Shown in pieces: positions 45,743 through 55,186 of a stretch of 64,000 nucleotides of DNA. How positions within the stretch are numbered: the stretch's first letter is position 1; the number at the start of each line of letters is the position of its first letter. A model generated the notes under the pieces. That model was not told the DNA's origin. It ran no database searches and worked only from the letters and a program-made list of their open reading frames with translations. The stretch is from Parafrankia irregularis (GTDB lineage Bacteria > Actinomycetota > Actinomycetes > Frankiales > Frankiaceae), in the NCBI RefSeq assembly GCF_001536285.1, contig NZ_FAOZ01000034.1:1-64000 (forward strand), given 5' to 3'. The translations under genes were made by a program, and so were the position numbers.

Positions 45743-46666
45743 GTGATTCCCCACCATGGACACGCCCTGATCCGCGAGATGCGGATAGCTGGGCCTGATG
45801 CTGGCCCCTACGACCTGAGCGCCGAGCCAGACGGGACGCTGTGGGTCACGATGGTTCACGCCGGGCGGATCGCGCGGCTGACCCCTGGTGGTCATCTTGA
45901 CTCGTATCAGCTCACCCCGGCCTCCTGCGGGCCGTCGATCATCACCGAGGGTCCGGACGGCGCGATGTGGTTCACCCGCAACCGTGACCACCGGATCGGA
46001 AGGATCGCCCGCGACGGCGCGACCACGTCCTTCCTCGTCCCTACTCCGGACGGTGGGCCCTTCGGTATCACGACCGGCCCGGACGACGCCCTGTGGTTCA
46101 CCGAGATGAACAGTGACCGGATCGGACGCATCACCACCGACGGCACGATCGCCGAGTACCCGCTCCCCGTGACCGGTGCCCTGCCGGCGGCGATCACCGT
46201 CGGAGCCGACCAGTCCGTCTGGTTCACCCTCAACCAGGCCAACGCGATCGGTCGCATCACTCCCGCCGGGAAGATCACGCTTCACCTGCTACCCACCCCG
46301 GGCGCGGCTCCGGTCGGGATCTGCCGGAACACCGATGGCGCGATCTGGTTCGTGGAGATCGCCGCCGGTCAGATCGGCCGGATCCGCACCGACGGAAGGA
46401 TCGAGGAGTTTCCCCTTCCCGATCGGGAGGCCCGGCCTCACGCGATCATCGCTGACCCGCTCACCGGCGGCTGTTGGTTCACCACCTGGGCCGCGGGCCG
46501 GATCGGTCACATCACCCCGGACGGAAAGATCGACGAATACGAACTGCCGACGTCGTCCAGTGAACCGCACGGTCTCACCGTCACCGGAGACGGGACCGTC
46601 TTCGTCGCTCTGGAAACCGGAGGACTCGCGTGCCTGGAGCGGACTGCGGTCGTTTCTGAGAACTGA
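45743..46666 (+). CDS. Virginiamycin B lyase-like beta-propeller protein
   Basis: 307 residues from the GTG at 45743 (AGGAG ahead). Seven-blade-type repeats: (D)GxIWFT followed by RIGRI and DGxIxEYPLP motifs recur about every 42 residues. Vgb enzymes linearise streptogramin B antibiotics by beta-elimination. One late blade reads CWFTTWAAGRIGHI where related blades have WFTE, so a catalytic residue may be missing. Could instead be a propeller lactonase or binding protein. No signal peptide seen. Confidence 0.75.
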   Translation: MIPHHGHALIREMRIAGPDAGPYDLSAEPDGTLWVTMVHAGRIARLTPGGHLDSYQLTPASCGPSIITEGPDGAMWFTRNRDHRIGRIARDGATTSFLVPTPDGGPFGITTGPDDALWFTEMNSDRIGRITTDGTIAEYPLPVTGALPAAITVGADQSVWFTLNQANAIGRITPAGKITLHLLPTPGAAPVGICRNTDGAIWFVEIAAGQIGRIRTDGRIEEFPLPDREARPHAIIADPLTGGCWFTTWAAGRIGHITPDGKIDEYELPTSSSEPHGLTVTGDGTVFVALETGGLACLERTAVVSEN

Positions 46667-47045
46667 CCCCGTTGACCACGGCCACAGCGGTTGGAAGACC
46701 GACTATGTCATGGTGAGCTGATGAGCTCGACCGAGTCCACGGCGCGCCCACGCTCGGCTGCAGGCGCGGACGTGGAAACCGAATAGCGACCGCCTCCACG
46801 GACCAGAGTGACCCGCCAGGGACAACGGTCATCGACACCACCGGCCAGACGATCGTGACCACCGCAGCCCAGATCCTCGACGTCTGGCTGAATCGGCCCG
46901 GAGACCGGAGGTGACGCGACCCCCGGGCGGGAAAGGGGAAATGGGCGTACGCATATCTGTTCCCGGACACGGCGGGCCGGACAGCGTTGACGGCGCGTCA
47001 TGACACCTTGGAGACCCTGCGGTCGGCCAAGGGCGACTCGTCCTC
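46667..47045. other. 379-bp gap with a possible gene remnant
   Basis: An open stretch 46717-46914 (+) encodes 65 residues, DELDRVHGAPTLGCRRGRG to TTGQTIVTTAAQILDVWLNR, whose C-terminal part looks protein-like, but there is no proper start. It may be the tail of a lost gene. I do not recognise it. Confidence 0.35.
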
Positions 47046-47516
47046 TTACGGCGCCAGCAACCGCACCGTGCGGTCATCGGAGCTGACGGCGAGGGTGCGC
47101 CCGTCCGGGGAGAACGCCACGGACTCCAACCGGCCGGTGTGGCCGGTGAGGGTTTGGCCGACGAGGGTGGGTCTGGTGCGGTCGGTGACATCCCAGAAGC
47201 GCACCAGTCGGTCGCCGGAGATGGTGGCGAGGGTGCGCCCATCAGGGGAGTAGGCCAGATCCAGCACCCACAAGAGGGACGGGCTTTCGCCCGAGACGAT
47301 CGGTTCGCCCAGGGCTGTGGGTCGGGTCGGGTTTGTGACGTCCCAGAACCGGGTCGTGTAGTCGGAGGCGCTGGTGGCCAGGGTGCGTCCGTCGGGGGAG
47401 TAGGCGATCGACATCAGCGGGTTGGCGTGGCCGGTGAGGGGCTCGTCGAAGGGGGCCGGACTGGTGCGGTTGGTGACGTCCCACAACCGCGCCGTGCGGT
47501 CGTAGGAGCTATTCAG
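47046..47516 (-). pseudogene. Truncated WD40-repeat protein
   Basis: The coding similarity begins at SYDRTARLWDVTN and contains about three blades with SPDGRTLATSASDYTTRFWDV and GHTGRLESVAFSPDGRTLAVS, ending SSDDRTVRLLAP at the TAA stop (47046-47048). A stop codon lies a few codons upstream and no valid start or N-terminus (kinase, NACHT or TIR domains often precede such propellers) is present. Interpreted as the 3' remnant of a larger WD40 gene. Confidence 0.75.
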
Positions 47517-47907
47517 TGATCATGTCCTGCCGAGGTGTGGACGCCTCGTTCGGATCGTCCCTGATCGCTCTCCGCATAGTGCGATCACCCTAGCGCCGCA
47601 GGGGATCTGCCCGCCTCCGGGCGGGAACGATCCCCCGCAGGCCGCGGAGCACCGACCGGTCCGGCAGCGGCGTCGACAAGGCGATCTCGGTGCGTGCCTC
47701 TGGGGGGCGCGCCGGTGGATCTGATCCCGAAGCAGGGCATGGTCATCGCCGGTGAGACGGACAACCCGGCGGACGCGATCCGCCGGGTGCTGGCCGTGCC
47801 GTTGGAAGGCGCGCCGGCTGAGGAACGGCTACACAGGCAGTGAGTGTCGTTTTCCGCCCCGCCTGCTCGGGCCGATCGTCTCCGGAAACCCTTGAGATGA
47901 TGGGTCG
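47517..47907. other. 391-bp gap with an unidentified 42-codon frame
   Basis: A + strand frame, GTG 47715 to TGA 47843, reads VDLIPKQGMVIAGETDNPADAIRRVLAVPLEGAPAEERLHRQ in two protein-like halves, preceded by G-A-P codons with no start. It looks like the tail of a degraded gene, and I cannot name it. Nothing else is seen. Confidence 0.3.
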
Positions 47908-48402
47908 GTGACGACGGCTGCAGCTGCTTCATCCCTCATCCATGGGTCCTGCACGCTGACCCGTGATCTGGCGGTGCCACCAGGCCGCGTCTTCGCGGCC
48001 TTCTCCGACCTCGCGCTGCGCCAACGCTGGTTCCGCATACCCGGCGAGCCGGGGTCGGCCCATCACGAGCTGGATTTCCGTGTCGGTGGGCGGGAGGTCG
48101 CCCGTGGCACGTTCGCTCCCTCCGGTGTTCCGGAGCAGGTCGAGTATCGCTCGGAATTCCTGGACATCGTTCCCGATGAACGCATTGTGTTCACCTACGC
48201 GATCACGGTTGACGGCCGCCGCCACTCCATATCACTCGTCACCGTGGAGCTGGCCGCGGCGGGATACGGCACACGTGTGACCCGCACCGAACAGTACGTG
48301 TTCCTTGTCCTCACGGGCGATGGCGGGGTCGACGTCGCCCATCTCGAAGGCAGCATGCGGTTGCAGTTCAACGGACTGGAATCGGCCGTAGGCCGTCCGT
48401 GA
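47908..48402 (+). CDS. SRPBCC (AHSA1-like) protein
   Basis: 164 residues. Helix-grip fold with LTRDLAVPPGRVFAAFSDLALRQRWF, VGGREVARGTF and EFLDIVPDERIVFTYAITV, typical of the AHSA1/SRPBCC branch. Such proteins bind hydrophobic ligands in the cytoplasm; the ligand is unknown. Convergent with the YchJ-like gene (23 bp apart). Confidence 0.88.
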   Translation: MTTAAAASSLIHGSCTLTRDLAVPPGRVFAAFSDLALRQRWFRIPGEPGSAHHELDFRVGGREVARGTFAPSGVPEQVEYRSEFLDIVPDERIVFTYAITVDGRRHSISLVTVELAAAGYGTRVTRTEQYVFLVLTGDGGVDVAHLEGSMRLQFNGLESAVGRP

Positions 48403-48425
48403 GCTGGACGGGGCCGGCAACCGGA

Positions 48426-48830
48426 TCACCGGTCGCGGAGCAGCGGTCCCGTGCCGGCATCCACATAGAGCCATTGGCCGTCGATCCGCGTGAACGTGCT
48501 GCGTTCGTGCTGCACGTGACGTTCGCCGTCCGCCGTGCGTGCGATCGCGCGGAATTCCACGACACCGCTGTCGTCGCCGGGGCCGCCGTTCACGGCGTCG
48601 ACGATCTGCAGGGCGCGCCAGGTCAGATCGGCGTCCAGCTCCAGGCGTCTGGGACGGGTTGAAGGATGCCAGGTGCGCAGCAGGTAGGGCGCGAGGCCGC
48701 GGGCGAAGGCGCTGTAGCGGGACCGCATGAGAGCTTCGGCGGTCGGCGCCGGGCGCCCGAGGTGGAAAGGCTCGCAGCACTGCGTGTACTCGAGGCGGGA
48801 GCCGCATGGGCACCGATCGACGACGCTCAT
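48426..48830 (-). CDS. YchJ family (SEC-C motif) protein
   Basis: 134 residues. The N-terminal SEC-C zinc motif is CPCGSRLEYTQCCEPFHLG, followed by PTAEALMRSRYSAFARGLAPYLLRTWH and an NTF2-like beta part to GQWLYVDAG. A small conserved cytoplasmic family of unknown role. Start ATG at 48830. Confidence 0.92.
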   Translation of the reverse strand: MSVVDRCPCGSRLEYTQCCEPFHLGRPAPTAEALMRSRYSAFARGLAPYLLRTWHPSTRPRRLELDADLTWRALQIVDAVNGGPGDDSGVVEFRAIARTADGERHVQHERSTFTRIDGQWLYVDAGTGPLLRDR

Positions 48831-49076
48831 GCCGTGTGGCGCGGTATCACGACGGGCCCCCAGGAACGCATAGCGTGGGCTGAGCTGGTGCCCGACACGC
48901 TATCGCGGTGGGGGTCCCGCCGTCGGGCGCCATGATCCGCGGGTGCGGCGGGGATGACAACTGCCAACGGTCCAGGACGGAACGGGGCCGGGACGTGCGC
49001 GGACGTCAGCCGGCGGCGAGTGGTGGGTAGGGAAGCCGAGGTGGCGGTGGCCGAGGTGGCGGTGGCCGAGGAGACG

Positions 49077-49745
49077 ATGGATCAGGCGGGCACGCCGCTG
49101 GTCTGGTACGTCAGCTACGGGTCGAACCTGCGGTCGTCGCGGCTGGCCTACTACCTGGCGGGTGGGGTGATGCCGGGCACGACCCACACCTACCCCGGTT
49201 GCCGAGACCGCCGTCCGCCGCGTGCCGCCGCACCGCTCCTGCTGCCGGGATCGGTGCACTTCGCCCTGGAATCGAAGGTCTGGGGTGGTGGCATGGCGTT
49301 CTACGACCCGGCGGCGCCCGGGCTGGCCGCGGCCCGCGCGTACCTGCTCAGCCGTCAGCAGTTCGTTGACGTCGCGGCGCAGGAGATGCACCGGGAACCC
49401 GGCGGCGACCTCGACCTGACAGCTCTGACAGCTCTGACCGCTCGGCCCGGCGCCGGCCGGGCCGTTCTCGGGCCCGGCCGGTACGAGACGGTGCTGCTCG
49501 TCGGGTACTGGGGCCCGGTGCCGTTGCTGACGTTCACCGCCCCGTGGGCGCTGGCCGATGTCGCTCTCACCGCTCCTTCCGGCGCCTATCTGGACATGCT
49601 GGCGGCCGGGTTGGGCGAGTCCCACGGCTGGCCGCCGGCGCGGATCGCCGCCTACCTGGCCGGGCTGCCCGGCGCCCGGGGCGTCTGGCAGCCGGACGAG
49701 ATCGCCGGACGTCTCATCGCCGCGGAGGCGACCGAACCCGCCTGA
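49077..49745 (+). CDS. Gamma-glutamylcyclotransferase-like fold protein
   Basis: Predicted 222 residues from the ATG at 49077 (GAGGAG ahead). It begins with VWYVSYGSNL, the YGSNL motif of the GGCT/AIG2-like fold, and continues TYPGCRDR, FALESKVWGGGMAFYDP, and QEMHREPGGDLDL. These are often misannotated as histone deacetylases. Whether it cleaves gamma-glutamyl groups is unknown. The frame extends to 48954 through a low-complexity 15-bp repeat (AEVAV AEVAV), which I consider not native. Confidence 0.78.
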   Translation: MDQAGTPLVWYVSYGSNLRSSRLAYYLAGGVMPGTTHTYPGCRDRRPPRAAAPLLLPGSVHFALESKVWGGGMAFYDPAAPGLAAARAYLLSRQQFVDVAAQEMHREPGGDLDLTALTALTARPGAGRAVLGPGRYETVLLVGYWGPVPLLTFTAPWALADVALTAPSGAYLDMLAAGLGESHGWPPARIAAYLAGLPGARGVWQPDEIAGRLIAAEATEPA

Positions 49746-49852
49746 TGATTCCTTCTCGCCGCGGGTGAGGCGACACGCTGCCATCATCGGCACGCCTGCG
49801 CACCAGGGCGGGCTGACGGCGTCGCGGCAGCCCGGCAGGATCGGCTCTGCTT

Positions 49853-50338
49853 CTAGCCGGCCGACTGCCCTGGGTGTTCCACCGTGCGGGCGAGGATGCC
49901 GAGAGTGGCGCGTAGGGCGGCCTCGGGGATGACGGGGAAGGCGCCTCTGGTGCGATACGCCTCGTCGATCTCGCTCCAGTCGTAGTACGAGGTGACCATG
50001 GTTCCGGCGTCTTCTCGTTCGAGACGGTATCCATACAGGTGGCGCGGTGGGGGATCAAGCATCACCCCTCGGATGGTCCACTCGATCAGCTCGTCGGCGA
50101 CGAACCGCGTGATGACTACGGTGACCTCGTACTTTCCGAGCGGGTAGTCGTTGAGGGACTCGCGGTCCATGTGCATGACGAACTCGTCGCCGACGCCTGT
50201 CGCCGGCTTTCCGTCGCTCCACTGGAGCATCCCGGAACTGTCGATCGACACGTGGCCGCGCGGGTCGCGGAGCACCTCGAAAATCTTCTCGGGCGGCGCC
50301 GCGATATACCGTCGCACCTCGAATCTGGCGTCATTCAC
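49853..50338 (-). CDS. SRPBCC family protein
   Basis: 161 residues from the GTG at 50338, preceded by GGAGGAG. FEVRRYIAAPPEKIFEVLRDPRGHVSIDSS to SYYDWSEIDEAYR shows a START/SRPBCC fold that binds hydrophobic ligands. It lies 50 bp after the Baeyer-Villiger monooxygenase stop on the same strand, probably the last gene of the operon. An in-frame GTG at 50353 is an alternative start. Confidence 0.88.
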   Translation of the reverse strand: MNDARFEVRRYIAAPPEKIFEVLRDPRGHVSIDSSGMLQWSDGKPATGVGDEFVMHMDRESLNDYPLGKYEVTVVITRFVADELIEWTIRGVMLDPPPRHLYGYRLEREDAGTMVTSYYDWSEIDEAYRTRGAFPVIPEAALRATLGILARTVEHPGQSAG

Positions 50339-50388
50339 TGGACGCTCCTCCACCTTGTTCCGCCGTCCTGTTCCTCGGTCTCATCCGA

Positions 50389-52350
50389 CTATCCGATGAC
50401 CAGGTCGTCGTGGTTCGGCCTCCGTAGTCGGTGCCACATCTCGTTTCCGGGGAACGGACAGTTCGTGACCGATCGGCCATGGTCGTTGCGGTAGTAGCTG
50501 TTCGCCCGTGGATCCATGTAGATCTTGTGCTTCTCGCGGGCGTCGAGCTGGTCGTTGTACCGCCAGTAGGCCTCCTCGGTGACCTCGACGGTGCGCTTCC
50601 CGGTGAGGATCAGCTCCTTGGCGAGGTCGAGGAGGTAGCGGGTGACCATCTCCTGGTGGTTGATGACGCCGAGCCCGCCGTACGGGTTCATGTTCGGCCC
50701 GTAGATCAGGAACAGGTTCGGGAAACCTGGGAGCATGGTTCCGATGTAGGCGCGGGGGCCGTCCTTCTGCCAAAGGGTGTGGACCGACAGCCCGTTCCGC
50801 CCGATCACGTCCATCGGCCAGAGGCATTCGTTCGCGCGGAATCCGGTTGCGTAGACGATGACGTCGACCTCGTGGTCGGTGCCGTCGACCGTGCGTACGC
50901 CGGTGGGGGTGATCCGCTCTATCGGGTCGGTGACGAGCGTGACGTCATCGCGCATGATCGCGTCGTACAGGTTGTAGGTGGCATCGACCTGAACGGGCCG
51001 CGCGGAGAACGGTGGGTGCGGCGGGATCATCTTCTCGGCCAGGTCCGGCCGGCTCGCCAGCTTCTTGCGTATGAATGCGACCCGCTCGTCGCGGATCTCC
51101 TTGTTGACCTCGCTGCGCGCGAACTCGTCGTCGAAGTCGGGGTCGATCTCGCGCAGCGGGCCGGACTGGTACGGGCCGAGCAGCCACGTCGTCCGGAAGC
51201 GCATGAAGTGCGGGTGCAACGGCAGGTTCCGGTCCAGCCAGCCGACCTGGTCGGGGAAGGGCGAGAGGTATCCGGTGTGTTCGAAGAGCCACTGCGGGGT
51301 CCGCTGGAGGACGGTGACGTGCCCGGCGAGCTTTGCCAGCTCGGGGACGAGCTGCACGCCCGAACAACCGGTGCCGATCACGGCGAACCGCTTGCCGGCG
51401 AGGTCCAGGTCCTCCGGCCAGCGCGCGGTGTGGAACGCTCGGCCCTCGAATGTCTCCATTCCGTCGATGTGGGGGATGCTCGGCCGGGAGAGCAGCCCGA
51501 CCGCGCTGATGACCGCGTCGGCGCGCAGCACCCGCTCGCCATCCGGGCCTCTGGCCACGACCTCCCAGGTCGAGGTGTCCTCGTCCCAGGTCATCGTGGA
51601 GACCTCGGTGTCGAACACGATGTGCTCGCGCACCCCGAACTCGTCGGCGAACCAGTTGAAGTACTGCTGGTTCTCGTCCCGTGAGCACCATGGTGACGGG
51701 GTTTCCGCCGTTACCCCGAGGATGTGGGTGTAGGCCCGGCTGGGGGAGTCGACGCGGGCACCGGGATAGCGGTTCTCATACCAGGTTCCACCGACACCGG
51801 AGTTCTTCTCCAGCAGGGTGAAGGTGATTCCGGCATGTTTGAGCTGGGCCGCCACGTTCAGGCCGCCCATGCCGCCACCGACGATGACGACGGAGAAGTT
51901 CTGGAGGCGTTGCGGGTCGGGCGCCGGGGTGTCCGCGTCCCAGGACAGCCCGCGGGCCCATGGGTCGAGGCCGAGCTCTTCCACCCACAGCTCGATGTCC
52001 TCGGCCGGTACCTCGTCCACACCCCCGGCCAATGCGAGGCTGCGCGGGAGCCGCTCCCGCGGGCCGGGGCCGAGTGGACCCGCACCTGAGTCGCGATAGT
52101 CCTTCAGGAAACGGGCGGTCCTGCGCCGCAGAATGTCGACGTCGGCTGGGTCGGTCAGCCCGAAGGAAAGATTTCCACCCACATAGCCGGGTACCGGGCC
52201 GATCTTTGTGGCGGCGACGCTCTCATCCCCGGTGAGCTGGTACAGCAGCCCGCGTAAGGCTAAAGGATCGGCGTAGGTCACCGCGTCGTCGATCTGCTCG
52301 TCGCTGGCGTCGAGAAGCTCCGGCCGAGACTGCCCGTTTCCCGTGGTCAC
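50389..52350 (-). CDS. Flavin-dependent Baeyer-Villiger monooxygenase
   Basis: 653 residues from the GTG at 52350. An N-terminal extension (~1-150) typical of HapE-type enzymes, then the FAD motif GGGMGG (158-163), the type I BVMO fingerprint FEGRAFHTARWP (301-312) and the NADPH motif GTGCSG (326-331). It inserts oxygen next to a ketone carbonyl using FAD and NADPH. A preceding SDR and a following SRPBCC gene suggest a ketone or aromatic-ketone degradation module. The substrate cannot be inferred. Confidence 0.93.
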   Translation of the reverse strand: MTTGNGQSRPELLDASDEQIDDAVTYADPLALRGLLYQLTGDESVAATKIGPVPGYVGGNLSFGLTDPADVDILRRRTARFLKDYRDSGAGPLGPGPRERLPRSLALAGGVDEVPAEDIELWVEELGLDPWARGLSWDADTPAPDPQRLQNFSVVIVGGGMGGLNVAAQLKHAGITFTLLEKNSGVGGTWYENRYPGARVDSPSRAYTHILGVTAETPSPWCSRDENQQYFNWFADEFGVREHIVFDTEVSTMTWDEDTSTWEVVARGPDGERVLRADAVISAVGLLSRPSIPHIDGMETFEGRAFHTARWPEDLDLAGKRFAVIGTGCSGVQLVPELAKLAGHVTVLQRTPQWLFEHTGYLSPFPDQVGWLDRNLPLHPHFMRFRTTWLLGPYQSGPLREIDPDFDDEFARSEVNKEIRDERVAFIRKKLASRPDLAEKMIPPHPPFSARPVQVDATYNLYDAIMRDDVTLVTDPIERITPTGVRTVDGTDHEVDVIVYATGFRANECLWPMDVIGRNGLSVHTLWQKDGPRAYIGTMLPGFPNLFLIYGPNMNPYGGLGVINHQEMVTRYLLDLAKELILTGKRTVEVTEEAYWRYNDQLDAREKHKIYMDPRANSYYRNDHGRSVTNCPFPGNEMWHRLRRPNHDDLVIG

Positions 52351-52409
52351 GTCTTCCACTACCTCCGGTTTTCCGTGGTGGCGACATTCGCAGAAGTACG
52401 AGCAGTCGC

Positions 52410-53252
52410 TCAGGCTGGTGGCGGCGGCTGCACAGCCCGCAGATGGTCCGCCATCATCAGCGGTGTAACCGCCATCACCCCGCCGTCGACCGGCAGGACG
52501 ACCCCGGTGATCCAGCGGGCCTCGTCGCTGGCGAGGAACACGGCGGCCCAACCGACGTCCCAGCCGTCGCCGCCCGTGCCCAGCATCGTTGACGCCGCCG
52601 CCATCCGCTGGCGGTAGTCCGCTTCCGGAGTGACACCGACGACCGAGAACAACAACGGGGTCGTGATGTGGCCGGGGGCGATCGCGTTCACCCGGATTCC
52701 CTGCCTGCCGTGCGCATACGCCATGTCGACGGTGAGCGCGTGCATGCCACCCTTCGCCGCGGCATAGCTGGCATAGCCGCCACCGCGGACCCCGGCGATC
52801 GAGCCGATGTTCACGATCGACCCGGAGCCTCTGGCCGCCATCACGGGGACCGCGCTCTTACTCGCGAGGAACATCGTGCGCAGGCTGAGCGCCTGCACCC
52901 GGTCCCAGTCGGCCTCGCTGGTGTCGACGACGGTGCCGGCCGTCGAGACGCCGATGTTGTTCACCAGGACGTCCACCGTGCCGAAGGTGTCGACGGCCGT
53001 GGCGACCATCGCCTCGCAGTCCGCCGCCTTCGTCATGTCCCCGGCGAAGGTGACGGCCTCCCCGCCCTCACCCTCGATGATCTTCTTGGTCTCGGTGGCG
53101 CGGTCGGGGTCGATGTCGGCCAGCACCACTCGCGCGCCCTCGCGGGCCAGCAGAATGGCGCAGCCTCGGCCGGTTGCCATGCCGGGGCCTGGCGTCGAGC
53201 CGGCCCCGGTGACGACGGCGACCTTGCCGCCGAGACGCCCCTGCGTGGTCAT
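52410..53252 (-). CDS. Short-chain dehydrogenase/reductase (classical SDR)
   Basis: 280 residues from the ATG at 53252. The glycine motif TGAGSTPGPG (from 15, expanded relative to TGxxxGxG), NNIG (98-101), catalytic S151 region and YAAAK (Y163, K167) define a classical NAD(P) SDR. Likely oxidises an alcohol to the ketone used by the monooxygenase 60 bp downstream; that is inference from the operon. Confidence 0.93.
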   Translation of the reverse strand: MTTQGRLGGKVAVVTGAGSTPGPGMATGRGCAILLAREGARVVLADIDPDRATETKKIIEGEGGEAVTFAGDMTKAADCEAMVATAVDTFGTVDVLVNNIGVSTAGTVVDTSEADWDRVQALSLRTMFLASKSAVPVMAARGSGSIVNIGSIAGVRGGGYASYAAAKGGMHALTVDMAYAHGRQGIRVNAIAPGHITTPLLFSVVGVTPEADYRQRMAAASTMLGTGGDGWDVGWAAVFLASDEARWITGVVLPVDGGVMAVTPLMMADHLRAVQPPPPA

Positions 53253-53913
53253 TCGCAAACTCCCGGTCGGCGCGTTGTCTGACCAGCACGTTAGTTCGGA
53301 CCGGACGGCGTCACAAGTGGGTGTTCACTTTCTTTGTCGGCCAGAGTCCCGCTCGGGTCGGGTGACGGCTCGTCATCCGGGCTGCCCGCAGGACGCGGCG
53401 GATGAACGCGGCTCGGCTGGTGCGCGCCGGCGCGGAGTAGGCGGACGGAGTAGGCGGACACCGCGTCGGTGCCCCGCCGATCACCGGGCAGGGCGGACCA
53501 TCCGGCGGCTCGTGCTCTCGGATTCGTGCTGATGCGGTGCGCGCGAGGCGATCTTCGTGCTTCCTGTCCGGGCGGGCCGGCGGCAGGCTACGGATCGGAG
53601 CCGGGCTGGGCGTGCCGTCACTCTCGGACTCGGACGACAACGCGGATGAGAATCGACGACGTCACGGTGAACAGGTGCGCTCCACTCACTTCTGAATCGT
53701 TCTTTGCGTCTCGGCGGCGGAGAACGCGGGCTGGGGCTCGTACTTGATAGTCCGGCGAGGCCGGCTTCTCCACGGGAGTCCCGCGGGAGCGTGAGTTCGG
53801 TCCGGCGTGTCGAGCCCGGTTTCGCTGTCCGGCAACCGATGCTCCTCTCGTCCGCGGGAAGATCCGCTGGGAATTCCGGCGTGACTGGCGCGGTGTTTTT
53901 GGGAGAGAGGTCC
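53253..53913. other. 661-bp gap upstream of the EEP gene
   Basis: No gene recognised. It contains a 13-bp tandem duplication (53434-53446 and 53447-53459) and should carry divergent promoters for the SDR operon and the secreted EEP gene. The frame upstream of the EEP start is open to 53704 without protein features. Confidence 0.4.
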
Positions 53914-55020
53914 ATGAAAGTCGCTCGATTCACCGGGCTTGGTTCGAAGGTCCGGTCCAGTTGTATCGTCGGTACACTTCTGTTGGGTGCGCTGGTCGGC
54001 GTCGCTACGCTGCCCAACACGGCCGCGCTCGCGGACGGGCCCGACAGGGCGAACATTCGCGTCATGACACAGAACACGTATGTGGGCAGCGATTACCAGG
54101 CCATTGTCGACGCGAAGACGCCGGCGGAGTTCGCCGCGGCGGTGACGCTGACATACCAGCAGATTCTGGCGTCAGACCCGAAGGCGCGCGCCGCCGCGGT
54201 TGCCCGCGAGATCGTGCGGAACCGGCCCGATCTGGTCGCTCTGCAGGAGGCGGACATCCTACGTACCGGGGCGGCGCCGGCGACGAACGTGCAGTCAGAC
54301 CAGCTCAAGGCTCTCCTCGCCGCGCTCCGCGCGCAGGGCCAGCCCTACCAGCCGGTGGCGATCGTGCCCGAGCTCGATGCCGAGTACCCGAGCACCCTTG
54401 GCTTCGATGTACGCATCAGCGCGCGGAACGTGATTCTTGCCCGGGTCGGTCGCGTCAGGGTGTCGAACCTGCAGGCACAGACGTTCGCGGTCAACCAGGT
54501 GTTCCAGTCCGCGGTCGGCTCGATTACCTTCCGCAACGGCTGGACGTCGGTCGACGCCGTCGTCGGTGGCCGCGCCTTCCGGTTCGTCACGACCCACCTG
54601 GAGTCGAGCCCGCCGTTCACCACGCAGCTGGCGCAGGCGCGGGATCTTGTTGCGAGCGCGGCGAACACCCGGCTCCCGGTGGTGTTCGCCGGTGATTTCA
54701 ACACCACGGCCAACGACCCTCAGAACCCCACATTCCCGACGTACCAGTTCCTGCTTGATTCCGGTTTTGTCGACGCCTGGGCCAAGAAGAACCCCGGAAA
54801 TCCCGGCTTCACCTGCTGCCAGGCGCCCGACCTGCGTAATCCGGTCTCCGCCCTGATTACGCGAATTGATCTGGTCCTCTTCCGTGGAGGCTTCGACGTG
54901 GCCGATGTCCACCGGGTTGGGGACAGTCAGAGTGACCGCACGCCGTCAGGGCTGTGGCCGTCCGACCATGCTGGCGTCGTCGCGACTCTGCGGCTGCCGG
55001 ACCGGGGGCACGGCGGCTGA
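53914..55020 (+). CDS. Secreted endonuclease/exonuclease/phosphatase family protein
   Basis: 368 residues from the ATG at 53914 (GGGAGAGAGG ahead). A Sec signal peptide with hydrophobic core TLLLGALVGVATL and cleavage after ALA about residue 40. EEP motifs: TQNTYVG, LVALQEADI, VVFAGDFNTTA and SDHAGVV at the end. Such enzymes hydrolyse nucleic acid or lipid phosphoesters with a divalent metal. Possible targets include sphingomyelin or extracellular DNA; substrate unknown. Confidence 0.9.
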   Translation: MKVARFTGLGSKVRSSCIVGTLLLGALVGVATLPNTAALADGPDRANIRVMTQNTYVGSDYQAIVDAKTPAEFAAAVTLTYQQILASDPKARAAAVAREIVRNRPDLVALQEADILRTGAAPATNVQSDQLKALLAALRAQGQPYQPVAIVPELDAEYPSTLGFDVRISARNVILARVGRVRVSNLQAQTFAVNQVFQSAVGSITFRNGWTSVDAVVGGRAFRFVTTHLESSPPFTTQLAQARDLVASAANTRLPVVFAGDFNTTANDPQNPTFPTYQFLLDSGFVDAWAKKNPGNPGFTCCQAPDLRNPVSALITRIDLVLFRGGFDVADVHRVGDSQSDRTPSGLWPSDHAGVVATLRLPDRGHGG

Positions 55021-55096
55021 GAGCCGTCATAAGTAGCCGGAACACCCGAGAAGCCCGGTGTACCCAGACACCGCGATGTGCTGGGAGGCCGGTGCG

Positions 55097-55145
55097 GGTG
55101 GCCGTCGTCGTGCCCGCGCAGGCGTGGCGCACGACGACGGCCACC
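55097..55145. terminator. 17-bp hairpin terminator
   Basis: Arms 55097-55113 and 55129-55145 are perfectly complementary with a 15-nt loop, between the ends of the convergent EEP (+) and P450 (-) genes. Confidence 0.75.
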
Positions 55146-55186
55146 GCGCTGAGGTCGATTCCGAGGGGTTCATCCGCACCAGGAGG

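Noticed and set aside
53704-53913. N-terminal extension of the EEP gene
   Set aside because: The signal peptide starts at 53914 behind a strong ribosome binding site, and the extension has no protein features.
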